Source of the DNA: Deltaproteobacteria bacterium
GTDB lineage: Bacteria > Myxococcota_A > Polyangia > Haliangiales > Haliangiaceae
Direction: 5' to 3'
Length of the DNA: 64,000 nucleotides
NCBI GenBank assembly: GCA_025353585.1
Contig: JANXOM010000035.1
Location: 1 to 64,000 of the forward strand
This document shows positions 41,301 to 49,147 of the stretch, piece after piece. Made by a program: the position numbers and the translations under genes. How positions within the stretch are numbered: the first letter of the stretch is position 1; every line of letters begins with the position of its first letter. The notes beneath the pieces were generated by a model, which was not told where the DNA came from, did not search any database, and was given only the letters and a program-made list of their open reading frames with translations.

Positions 41301-42203
41301 GGCCCGATCAATGTCGGTGGGATCTCGCGCAACCTCGTCTTCGCCGAGACCAACGACGGCGGCACGAACGGGGCGGCCGATTCGTCCACCGCGAACCTCG
41401 TCTTCGGCATCGACCTGGAGACAGGGATCACGGTCTGGACGTTCAAGAGCAACTACGCGCCGACGCGCTCGGGGGGCGCGCTGATCCCGCGCTCGGGGGT
41501 CCCCGGCGGCGCCGTCGGCGTCGACAAGCAGGGCCAGGGCTTCATCACCGACGTCGTGTTCGGCGACCTGTTTGGCCGCGTGTGGGAGCTCGACGCGGCC
41601 ACCGGCATCTCGCGGTACCTCCCGAACAAGCCGCTGTTCTCGTTCCAGACGGACTTCCACCCGATCGGCGTCGTCCCGGCGATCTACAGCAACGGCGGCC
41701 AGGACTTCTCCGTCGTCACGACAGGCGGCTACTACGATCCGAAGGACCTGACGAGCTGGGCGACCGGCGCGGTCTCCCCGCAAGCCGTGCTCGCGATCGC
41801 GCTGAACGCCCCGACGGCCGACGTCACGCTGTCGGAGGTCTCGCCGGTGGCGGATATCCCGATCAAGTTCAACCTCGCAGCGGGTGAGCGCGGCTTCGCC
41901 CAGGCGACGGTCGTGGGCGGCGAGCTGTTCATCTCCACCGACAACTCGGACGTCAACGCCAGCGGCTACGGCACGACTGGCTCGACGGGCCACGTGTACA
42001 CTTCGGACCTCACCTCGAGCTTCACGGTGGTCAGCGTCCGCGGCGGTGCGAGCTCGCTCGCGACGGCCGGCCTCGATATCTACTCCGCATCGAGCAACAA
42101 GCAGCAGCAACTCGGGAACGCCGACAACACCGCGTCGACCGGCAAGGTCGACACGGCCGGGCAGCCGAAGATCGCTCGACTGCTCTGGCTCCGCACGCAG
42201 TAG
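38388..42203 (+). CDS. PilY1-like giant secreted protein (copy A)
   Basis: 1271 aa from ATG 38388, with GAGAGGAG as ribosome binding site and a signal peptide ending SAASA. The C-terminal half is the PilC/PilY1 beta-propeller: YVGASDGMLHAFCAEQ, ALYALDITDPQNPKV and GVDKQGQGFITDVVFGDLFGRVWELD. The N-terminal half is unusual. It opens GSLILPTQSSYQDDCGALSVYGLVYDVLRAE, includes a small phage-tail-like insert (SAHGLVAGDVVVVSGM), and ends GKANVLYLGGHDQSGNVAGTKLALETLLLLG, which resembles a Rossmann/amidotransferase-like core. It probably caps the pilus tip as an adhesin. Confidence 0.88.
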   Translation: MRLSRIIGSAVIVTCGLVSAASANSTSTPFAAGSLILPTQSSYQDDCGALSVYGLVYDVLRAETWLATNGHPLVTINYVIDDLKPAPNRCRPTSLNAAPNGLGANAAWDDSCDLKLTGASSIVKLVNNASTASTNDTAFSTTLTSSSAYPQYLATPTASATSIGYFGGPFVISAADAPTFLSLLDGTYPALDSDNQPIDFSAFRATASCVVGSTHHVNIHRSSVAFSAPVRKAFTAKPPRLAVLSTDSLHYYKPIGPHACPTDLGLCGVITSTPSFGIANASELGSTATYNASSAHGLVAGDVVVVSGMNRAPYNGRFTVTSAPSSTQFKVTLSVTGVLGGAGGNGTENGSIMENYLANAGLNFQNAQGCPAGGTNVGNIAICPNSGAAGQIFDIIDFQDIVAGNAANGLGLFTKDSGVPRYTMLWSPHWVTTASTTSGPLAVENTAMANINTFLNGQTGLLAECAAISSFEGAYQGGSKDLVTGGLQLQTCVNDGTGNCSVGATSWGMDRGPSSLPTGTLHNCTDPAGGGGNCVKYGAPTDEFVQVADYLWDTNGGHVTGFQPAAATTSMFKPGVTPLISAYTGGGSTLRGHYASRNIKDNTPGKANVLYLGGHDQSGNVAGTKLALETLLLLGSPTIVPAPTIFETSRSSPIATTLPNGDAVVVSGTFENVVPAPILPNAVLNTSADFANGIWSFPAVKGHLHATVAGTIGTSETTIGTGSTDFDGALNIPTPNNAGCGTNFNLSCRSVFTTIAPTVLGVALHPAVTFVTDSQAANLGPALVSGTALVAADYTNMIHRVLAGSWNGTSYVPALGGIDHSTVAVIGPSTLANGGRATMAYVGASDGMLHAFCAEQNAAKGCGTIGGELWAFLPRTQLAGIHSNKAVIQGSPHVIDSFGDFSGSGTKSFRTILTFLTGSGDPTDPAASQPALYALDITDPQNPKVVFEYTIQSPGALRGADVIGSGLALTAGPINVGGISRNLVFAETNDGGTNGAADSSTANLVFGIDLETGITVWTFKSNYAPTRSGGALIPRSGVPGGAVGVDKQGQGFITDVVFGDLFGRVWELDAATGISRYLPNKPLFSFQTDFHPIGVVPAIYSNGGQDFSVVTTGGYYDPKDLTSWATGAVSPQAVLAIALNAPTADVTLSEVSPVADIPIKFNLAAGERGFAQATVVGGELFISTDNSDVNASGYGTTGSTGHVYTSDLTSSFTVVSVRGGASSLATAGLDIYSASSNKQQQLGNADNTASTGKVDTAGQPKIARLLWLRTQ

Positions 42204-42311
42204 CGCGCGTCGGGGAGTACGAGGTGGGAGCGGGGCCCACCCGGATCGAGCGTATTCGCGCTGTCCCGAATGCGCACATCGATCTTCGATAAGCGCGCGT
42301 GATAGCCTGGG

Positions 42312-42324
42312 CCCCCTAGGGGGG
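42312..42324. promoter_or_regulatory. Palindrome CCCCCTAGGGGG overlapping the ribosome binding site of PilY1-like copy B
   Basis: The right arm provides the purine-rich GGGGGG stretch ten bases before the ATG at 42335. If it paired with the left arm, the ribosome binding site would be hidden. A second hairpin (GGTGGG/CCCACC, 42223-42241) follows the stop of copy A and might act as a weak terminator. Confidence 0.4.
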
Positions 42325-42334
42325 ATTCGTAGCC

Positions 42335-45300
42335 ATGCGCATGCTCAGATCGATCAGTGGTGCGGTGGTGCTCGTGCTGGCGATCGCGCATCGAGCGCAC
42401 GCCGGGTTCAGCGCCGGTGCGCTGATCATCCCGACGAACGCCTCCTACCAAGACGACTGCGGCGCGGTGTCCGCGTATGGCCTCGTCTACAACGTGCTGC
42501 GCGCCGAGGGCTGGCTGGTCGCGAACGGCAAGCCACGCATCACGATCAATTACGTCGTCTCGCCGTCGAAGACCTCGCCGAATCGCTGCCGACCCTCGAA
42601 CCAGTTCGCGGGGCCGACCGGCAGCGCGCTGTGGGACGACGGCTGCGACTTCCAGCTCAGCAACGGCGCCGGCAACATCGTCAAGCTCGTCAACAACAGC
42701 TCGACGTCGGCCGCCAGTGACGCGCTGGTCAACACGGTCGACACGACCTCGAACCCGGCGGTGTACCCGCAGTACACGTCCAAGCCGCTCGACGCCACCG
42801 CGACCACGGTCGGCTACCTCGGCGGCGCGTTCATCATCGACGGCGGCGTCGACGCCACGAACTTCCTGGCGCTCCTCGACGGGACGTACGCCGCGACCGA
42901 CGCCGACGTGCCCCCGAACCCGATCGATTTCGGCCCGTACCGCGCGACGGGTACGTGCATCTTCGGCGTCTCTCACCACGTCAACGTGCATCGCGCGCAG
43001 TTCCCGTTCAGCGCCCCCGTCCGCAAGTCGTTCACCGCACAGCCGCCGCGCCTCGCGGTTCTCGAGACGGATAGCACCGGCTCGACCGGTCCGATCAAGG
43101 TCATCACGCCCGTCACGGTCCCTCTCCAGACCACGGTCGGTGGCGCCACCGAGGCGGGCTTCACGGCGACGTACACGACCCAGTACGCGCACGGCTTCGT
43201 GCCAGGCAATCGCGTCACGATCTCGGGCGTCAAGAAGCCCGAGTACAACGGCGTGTTCACGATCCAGACGACGCCGACGCTGACGACGTTCACCGTCACG
43301 CTGCCCGTGTCGGGGCTGCCGGCGTCGAGGAAAGGCAAGGTCGACCGCGGCGACAGCATCCTCGAGGATTACCTCGCCAACGGCGGGATCGACTTCGACG
43401 GCGCGCAGGGCTGCCCGACGGGCGGCCAGAACATCGCCGATCCCGTGCTGTGCCCCAACGGCGGCAGCGCCGGCCAGATCTTCGACATCTTCGACTTCGC
43501 CGATCTGGCCAACAACAAGCTCCAGATCCTCGACTCCGGCGTGAAGCGGTACACGATGCTGTGGACGCCCCACTGGGAGACCACCGCCGGTCCGGGCTCG
43601 CCGCCAAGCGCGACGGAGCTCGTCGCCCTCAGTAACATCAGCGCGTTCCTCGACGGCCAGACCGGTCTCATGGGCGAGTGCGCGTCGATCTCGACGTTCG
43701 AGGGCGCTTACTTGGGCGGGGCTCCCAACATCGTGGATGGCACCGCCGGCGCCAACCTGCAGCTCCAGACCTGTGTCAACAGCGCGGGGTCGTGCGCCGC
43801 GGTCGGCACGCAATGGGGCATCGACCGCAACCCGGCGGCCGAACCCATCGGCACGTTCCATAACTGCTCCGATCCCGCGTCCGGCGGGTTCCCGGGCTCC
43901 GACTGCGTTGCCTTCGGGACCCCGACCGACGAGTTCGTGCAGCTCGGAGACTACCTGTGGAACACGGGCAGCTCGCTCGACCACGTGCGCGGCTATACCC
44001 CGCTCGGGGCCACGGGCTCGATGTTCAAGCCGGGCGTCATCCCGCTCGTGGCGGAGATGTCCGGGGGCTCCCTCATCTCCTACAGCGCCAGCCGCAGCAT
44101 CAAGGACAACACGCCCGGCAAGGCGAACGTCCTCTACCTGGGTGGTCACGATCAGAGCAACAGCGTCGCCGGCACGAAGCTCGCCCTCGAGACCCTGCTG
44201 CTCCTCGGCGAGAGCACCGTCCCCGTCCCCACGACCACGACCGAGACCTCGCGGTCGACGCCGATCGTGGCGACCGTCGCGGCGGGCGTCTCGGCGCTCG
44301 TGGTGGGCACCTTCGAGAACGTCCAGCCGCCGCAGCTCGCGCCGGTCGTCGCCGCGACGGCGGACCTGACAGGCTGGACCTTCCCGTTCGTCAAGGGCCA
44401 CCTCCGCGCCACGGACCTCACGTCGATCACCGGCGCCATCGCACAGGGCGCCGGCACGGTGCTGTTCGATGCGGCCACGCAGATCCCGGCCGTCTCCAAC
44501 AGCTGTGGGACGATCGATGGCTCGTGCCGCGTGGTCTTCACCACCACGGTCACGCCATCGACCACGACCGGCGTGGCGCTGCGTCCGCCCAACGTCTACG
44601 TGACGGACGCGAACGCCCCGACGATCGGCGCGCTCCTCGCGGTCGGCACCACGCTCGTCCCGGCCGACTACGTCACGATCACGCGCCGGCTGCTCGCGGG
44701 CTGGTGGACCGGGGCCACCTACGTCGCCGCGCTCGGCGGCATCGACCGGTCGACGGTCGCGGTGATCGGCCCGAGCACGCTCACCATCGGCGCGCGCGCG
44801 ACGATGGCGTACGTCGGCGCGACCGACGGCATGCTCCACGCCTTCTGCGCCCAGGTGGACGTGGCCCATGGCTGCCCGCACCTCGGCACCGAGCTGTGGG
44901 CGTTCCTCCCGCGCGTGCAGCTGGCGTCGGTCCGCTCGAACCTGTCGGTCATCGACGGCTCGCCGCGCGTGATCGACGCGTTCGGTGACTTCACCGGCTC
45001 GGGGACGAAGAGCTTCCGCACGATCTTGATGTTCCAGACCGGCTCGGGCGATCCGAACAACCTGCTCGCGGCGCAGCCGGCGATCTACGCGCTCGACATC
45101 ACCGACCCCCAGAACCCGGCGGTCATCTGGGAGCGCTCGATCAAGGTCCCCGGTCCGGGCCGCGGCCTGACCGAGATGGGCGTCGGGCTCGCGCTCGCGG
45201 CGGGCCCGATCAACGTCGGCGGTGTGACGCGCAACCTCGTCGTCGCGCAGACCACCAATGGCGGCACGCTGGGCGTCGTGGACGCCACGGCGGGCGAGGT

Positions 45301-46120
45301 CGTCAACGGCATCGACATGACCGACGGCTCGCTGATCTGGGCCACGCCGTTCACGTTCTCGTATGCGCCGACGCGGGCGGGCGGCACGAGCCCGCCGCAC
45401 TCCGGCGTGCCGGGTGGCGCGGTCGGCGTGGACAAGCAAGGGCAGGGCTTCCTGACCGATATCGTGTTCGGCGATCTCTACGGCGACGTCTGGGAGCTCG
45501 ACGCCGTCACCGGCGTGTCGCGCTTCCCCACCAACAAGCCGCTGTTCTCGTTCACCACGGACTTTCATCCGATCGGCTCGCCGCCCGCGATCTACGCGAA
45601 CAGCGGCAAGCAGTTCGCCGTGATCTCGACCGGCGGCTACCTCGACGTGACCCCGCTCATCCCCGTGCCGAGCTGGGGGACTGGCCATCAGCAATCGGTG
45701 GTCGCGATCGCGCTCGATCCCGCGCCGCTGCCGGTGCCGCCGCTGAACGAGAGCTCCCCGGTCGCCGATATTCCGTTCAAGTTCGACTTCGCCACCACCG
45801 CGGAGGCCGGCTTCTCGCAGGCCCAGATCGTCGGCGGGGAGCTGTTCGTCACCACGGACAGCACCGACGTGAACGCGAGCGGGTACGGCACGGCCGGCTC
45901 GACCGGCCACGTCTATCGCGCGCCCCTGTCGTCGGTGACGACGGTCGTCGCGGTCCAGGGTGGAGCGGCCGCGCTCGCCGCGGGCGGCACGGCGTTGTTC
46001 GCCGCGTCGAGCAGCCAGCAGGAGCGCCTCGGGACGGATGCGGCGTCCACGGTCGGCAACAAGGTCGACTCGCAGGGCGCGCCGCGCATCAGCCGTATGT
46101 TGTGGCTGCGCACCGAGTGA
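42335..46120 (+). CDS. PilY1-like giant secreted protein (copy B)
   Basis: 1261 aa, colinear with copy A over the whole length. Shared blocks are ASYQDDCGAVSAYGLVYNVL, YAHGFVPGNRVTISGVK, GKANVLYLGGHDQSNSVAGT, YVGATDGMLHAFC, YALDITDPQNPAV and GVDKQGQGFLTDIVFGDLYG. The C-terminal ends are nearly the same (SRMLWLRTE against ARLLWLRTQ). The signal peptide ends RAHAG. Two such genes in tandem imply a duplication, giving alternative tips or a joint complex. Confidence 0.88.
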   Translation: MRMLRSISGAVVLVLAIAHRAHAGFSAGALIIPTNASYQDDCGAVSAYGLVYNVLRAEGWLVANGKPRITINYVVSPSKTSPNRCRPSNQFAGPTGSALWDDGCDFQLSNGAGNIVKLVNNSSTSAASDALVNTVDTTSNPAVYPQYTSKPLDATATTVGYLGGAFIIDGGVDATNFLALLDGTYAATDADVPPNPIDFGPYRATGTCIFGVSHHVNVHRAQFPFSAPVRKSFTAQPPRLAVLETDSTGSTGPIKVITPVTVPLQTTVGGATEAGFTATYTTQYAHGFVPGNRVTISGVKKPEYNGVFTIQTTPTLTTFTVTLPVSGLPASRKGKVDRGDSILEDYLANGGIDFDGAQGCPTGGQNIADPVLCPNGGSAGQIFDIFDFADLANNKLQILDSGVKRYTMLWTPHWETTAGPGSPPSATELVALSNISAFLDGQTGLMGECASISTFEGAYLGGAPNIVDGTAGANLQLQTCVNSAGSCAAVGTQWGIDRNPAAEPIGTFHNCSDPASGGFPGSDCVAFGTPTDEFVQLGDYLWNTGSSLDHVRGYTPLGATGSMFKPGVIPLVAEMSGGSLISYSASRSIKDNTPGKANVLYLGGHDQSNSVAGTKLALETLLLLGESTVPVPTTTTETSRSTPIVATVAAGVSALVVGTFENVQPPQLAPVVAATADLTGWTFPFVKGHLRATDLTSITGAIAQGAGTVLFDAATQIPAVSNSCGTIDGSCRVVFTTTVTPSTTTGVALRPPNVYVTDANAPTIGALLAVGTTLVPADYVTITRRLLAGWWTGATYVAALGGIDRSTVAVIGPSTLTIGARATMAYVGATDGMLHAFCAQVDVAHGCPHLGTELWAFLPRVQLASVRSNLSVIDGSPRVIDAFGDFTGSGTKSFRTILMFQTGSGDPNNLLAAQPAIYALDITDPQNPAVIWERSIKVPGPGRGLTEMGVGLALAAGPINVGGVTRNLVVAQTTNGGTLGVVDATAGEVVNGIDMTDGSLIWATPFTFSYAPTRAGGTSPPHSGVPGGAVGVDKQGQGFLTDIVFGDLYGDVWELDAVTGVSRFPTNKPLFSFTTDFHPIGSPPAIYANSGKQFAVISTGGYLDVTPLIPVPSWGTGHQQSVVAIALDPAPLPVPPLNESSPVADIPFKFDFATTAEAGFSQAQIVGGELFVTTDSTDVNASGYGTAGSTGHVYRAPLSSVTTVVAVQGGAAALAAGGTALFAASSSQQERLGTDAASTVGNKVDSQGAPRISRMLWLRTE

Positions 46121-46151
46121 CCCCAGGCGGCTTTGTGCCAAACTCCCCGGT

Positions 46152-46754
46152 GTGAAGCGCGCGCCTGTACTGCTCGGATCGCTGGTGCTGGTCGGGATGG
46201 CCGCGTGCACGCCACCTCCGCCGAACTATCCCTACAAGGACGAGCCCGACCCCCGTAACCACGAGCTCACCCTCGGGGTCGGCGACGTGGTCGACATCCG
46301 CGTCTGGGAGAACCAGAACCTCAACACCGAGTCGACGATCCGCCCGGACGGCACGATCACGATGCCGCTGGTCGGTGATCTGAAGGCGGTCGGCGAGACG
46401 CCGTCGGGCCTGCGCGCCAAGATCAACACGCAGCTCGCCGAGTTCCTCAAGCTGAACGGCACGGAGACCACCGTCGCGGTGCGCTCGTGGCACAGCTATC
46501 GCTTCCGGATCGACGGCGAGGTCTCGCGCCCCGGCATCTACTCGTCGGATCAGTACCTGACCGTCGCGGACGCGATCGCGCTCGCCGGTGGTCCGACCCG
46601 CTTTGCCAAGCGCAACGAGGTCAAGCTCATCCGCACCGACGCGAAGACGCACGCGGTGCACCCGATCCCGCTCGATTACGATCTGCTCTCGAACGGCACG
46701 CGGACGGACATGAACATCTACGTCATGCCGGGCGACGCGATCAACATTCCGTGA
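46152..46754 (+). CDS. Wza-like polysaccharide export lipoprotein
   Basis: 200 aa from GTG 46152. Lipobox GMAAC (Cys19). The polysaccharide-export domain is complete: LTLGVGDVVDIRVWENQNLNTESTIRPDGTITMPLVGDLKAVG. One SLBB domain follows (FRIDGEVSRPGIYSSDQYLTVADAIALAGG). It is shorter than Wza, with no C-terminal amphipathic helix. It may export a polysaccharide or work with the PilY1/pilin machinery next to it. No glycosyltransferases are nearby. Confidence 0.88.
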   Translation: MKRAPVLLGSLVLVGMAACTPPPPNYPYKDEPDPRNHELTLGVGDVVDIRVWENQNLNTESTIRPDGTITMPLVGDLKAVGETPSGLRAKINTQLAEFLKLNGTETTVAVRSWHSYRFRIDGEVSRPGIYSSDQYLTVADAIALAGGPTRFAKRNEVKLIRTDAKTHAVHPIPLDYDLLSNGTRTDMNIYVMPGDAINIP

Positions 46755-46773
46755 CTCTGGCCCGCCCTGGCGG

Positions 46774-47907
46774 TCAGTTCTTGCGCGGGATCCACACGGC
46801 CGCGCCGTCGACGACCTTCACGACGAGGATCGGCGGGTCGGTGAACGGGCCGTCGAGCTTGCCGCGGAAGAGGCTGAGCGGTCCGGACGGCGGCGCCACG
46901 GCGACGTCGGGGCCCGCGGGCTCGCCGCCCTCGCTGCCGACGTCGTCCGTGGGCTCGTCGGGGATGGCCGCTGGGGGCGGCGGCGGGGCGGGCGTTGGCG
47001 CCTTCTTGCCCTTGGGGACCTTCGGCGACGCGGCGGCGGGCTTGCTCCCATCGCGATTGCCGAGCACGAGCGCCCAGCTGCCATCGCTCGCGACCGACGC
47101 CGCGGTGAAGCCCTTCCAGCACTTGTACTCGCCGCCGCTCGCCTTCATCAGGCACGCCTTGCCGGCGTCCTGAACGAGCGCCCACTGCGAGTCGTGCGAC
47201 CACTCGAGCGGCACGCCATCGCGGATGGCCTTGCGCCGCGCGCCGGCGCCATCGAGCTGGAAGCTCATGAGGACGTCCGCGGGCTTCTTGTGGTGCACGT
47301 CGGTGTAGACCTGGTCGGTGAACACGCCGAGCGCGCGCTTGCCGTCCGGGCTCGCGAGGAAGCCGCGCACGGGCGCCGTCGGCGCGACCTTGGTCTTGCG
47401 GCCGGGCGAGTCGGCGGGCGCCGTCCACACGCCGTTCGCGTCGGCCCACACGAGGCGGAGGCCGTCGGCGGTGCTCGCGAGCCGCGCGCCGTTCGCCGAG
47501 ATCGCGGCCGCCGCCGCGCGCTGCGCGTGGAGGTCGTACACGATGCCGCCGACCTTCGGATCCGGCGAGCGGCACACCACGCTCGAGCCATCCTCGGCGA
47601 GCTGCGCCGGGCCCTCGGCGCACGGGAGCTCGGCGAGCGACTTCGTCGAGCCGTCGAGCGGGAGCCACGACCACTTGCCGCCGACATCGGCGAGCAGCAC
47701 GCTGCCCGTCGCGTCGGTGCGCAACGCGCGCACGGCCGTCCTGGCCGGCAGGGTCGCGATCTCCGTCTCGCCCTTGCCGCGCGCGTCGACGCGGTAGAGC
47801 GACGCGCCGCGCGCGAAGATGACGGTGACGCCGGTCAGCTCGTCGTCGGCGTGGGCGGCCGCCGCCGAGGCAGCGACCAGCAGCGCGGCGGCGAGCGCGG
47901 TCTTCAC
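46774..47907 (-). CDS. Exported WD40/TolB-like beta-propeller protein
   Basis: 377 aa from GTG 47907. A signal peptide (ALAAALLVAASAAAAHA) is followed by repeated strand pairs of the kind seen in propellers (GSVLLADVGGKWSWLPLDG, GARLASTADGLRLVWADANGVWTA, GKRALGVFTDQVY). A Lys/Pro-rich linker (KVPKGKKAPTPAPPPPP) leads to a small C-terminal segment. No specific family is recognised. It is the last gene of a four-gene minus-strand run. Confidence 0.65.
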   Translation of the reverse strand: MKTALAAALLVAASAAAAHADDELTGVTVIFARGASLYRVDARGKGETEIATLPARTAVRALRTDATGSVLLADVGGKWSWLPLDGSTKSLAELPCAEGPAQLAEDGSSVVCRSPDPKVGGIVYDLHAQRAAAAAISANGARLASTADGLRLVWADANGVWTAPADSPGRKTKVAPTAPVRGFLASPDGKRALGVFTDQVYTDVHHKKPADVLMSFQLDGAGARRKAIRDGVPLEWSHDSQWALVQDAGKACLMKASGGEYKCWKGFTAASVASDGSWALVLGNRDGSKPAAASPKVPKGKKAPTPAPPPPPAAIPDEPTDDVGSEGGEPAGPDVAVAPPSGPLSLFRGKLDGPFTDPPILVVKVVDGAAVWIPRKN

Positions 47908-47908
47908 G

Positions 47909-49132
47909 CTAACCCAGGAGCGCCGCGGCGCGCTCGGCGCCCTTGGTGAGCGACGTGACGAAGCGGCCCTTGCCCGGCACCTCGAGGAGCGTCGCGTCGC
48001 CGAAGCGCGGGAAGTGCACCTCGAGCGAGCGGATCCCGTCGTGCGCCTGCGCGTCCTTCTCGAACACGGCCTTCGAGAGCGGCTTGCCCTCGACGAACAC
48101 CTCGGACAGGAACTCGAGCGGCGCGATCCACGCGGCGCCGTCGCGGTGCATCCGGTCGCGCAGCTCGCCCGTGAGCTGATCGGAGCTGCGCAGGACCTGC
48201 TCCCAGTCCTTCTTGCCGAGCGCGGCGGCGACGTCGAGGTCGAACCGATCCGGCGGGAAGACGAGGATGACCTTGTCGTCGAGGAGCTTCGCGGAGAGCG
48301 CGCCGCCCTTCGGCTCGGGCTTCGGCTCGGGCTTCGGCGGCTCGGCGGCCGGCTTCGCGGCGGCGGCGGCGGGCGCGGGAGCGCCGTTCGCGGCGACCAC
48401 CTTCTTCTTGGGCTGCGGCGCGCCGGGGATCATCGAGAACTGGTCCAGCGCGCCGAGCTGAGCCTCGAGGGCCATCGACTTGCGCTGGTCCCAGGTGCCG
48501 TCCTCCTCGAGGACGTCCACGATGTGGAGGTCGCCGCGCTTCTCGTAGTTGATGCCCGAGAGGTTCGCGAGGATCTGCTCGTCGTCCAGCTCGTCGAGGC
48601 GCTTCTCGAACGCCAGGAGCTTGGTCTCGAACTCCTTCTGCGAGAGCGGCGTCTGGCGGCGCTTGCCGTCGACATCGACCTGCGGGTCGAGGGCGTAGGG
48701 CAGGAGGCAGATGCCGCGGAGGTCGCGCGCGCTCGTGGAGACCAGGACCGCGTCACCCCAGGTCCCGAGGACGAAGAGGCGGCCGAGGCGCACCGGCAGC
48801 GCGGTGCAGATGGCGATCAGCGCCTCCTTCGCGGGGCGGAGGTCGCGGCTGACGATCGGGTCGAGCGTCGGATCGGGGCGGGCGGCGGGGCCGGCCTCGC
48901 CCGCGTCGTCCACGATCATGACGCGGCGCTCGCCCCGGCGGCGGAACGGCATCGACGGCGACAGCTCCATCTCCTGCCGGGGCTCGAGCATGCGATCGAC
49001 GTCGATCAGCTGCTTCGTCTCGACCGCCGCCTGGCCGCCGAGCGCCTCCACGAGGGCTTTCTGCGCCGCGGCGTCGATCGCCGCGTTCGCGTTGAAGATC
49101 AGGTCGGTGACGAGGCTATCGGGCTGGAGCAT
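47909..49132 (-). CDS. Hypothetical protein with Ala/Pro/Lys linker
   Basis: 407 aa, no signal peptide. The N-terminal 235 residues look alpha/beta (LIAICTALPVRLGRLFVLGTWGDAVLVSTSARDLRGICLL). A low-complexity linker (AAAAAKPAAEPPKPEPKPEP) follows, then a C-terminal alpha/beta part (DLDVAAALGKKDWEQVL, ATLLEVPGKGRFVTSLTK). I do not recognise it. It lies between the VWA-like membrane protein and the propeller-like gene with 1-15 bp spacing, so it is part of that operon. Confidence 0.7.
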   Translation of the reverse strand: MLQPDSLVTDLIFNANAAIDAAAQKALVEALGGQAAVETKQLIDVDRMLEPRQEMELSPSMPFRRRGERRVMIVDDAGEAGPAARPDPTLDPIVSRDLRPAKEALIAICTALPVRLGRLFVLGTWGDAVLVSTSARDLRGICLLPYALDPQVDVDGKRRQTPLSQKEFETKLLAFEKRLDELDDEQILANLSGINYEKRGDLHIVDVLEEDGTWDQRKSMALEAQLGALDQFSMIPGAPQPKKKVVAANGAPAPAAAAAKPAAEPPKPEPKPEPKGGALSAKLLDDKVILVFPPDRFDLDVAAALGKKDWEQVLRSSDQLTGELRDRMHRDGAAWIAPLEFLSEVFVEGKPLSKAVFEKDAQAHDGIRSLEVHFPRFGDATLLEVPGKGRFVTSLTKGAERAAALLG

Positions 49133-49147
49133 CGGCGTAGTGCCGGT

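Noticed and set aside
42080-46210. 1376-codon open frame on the minus strand
   Set aside because: It is the antisense shadow of PilY1-like copy B: Arg/Ala/Gly-rich, no motifs, and explained by the GC-rich codon bias of the real gene.
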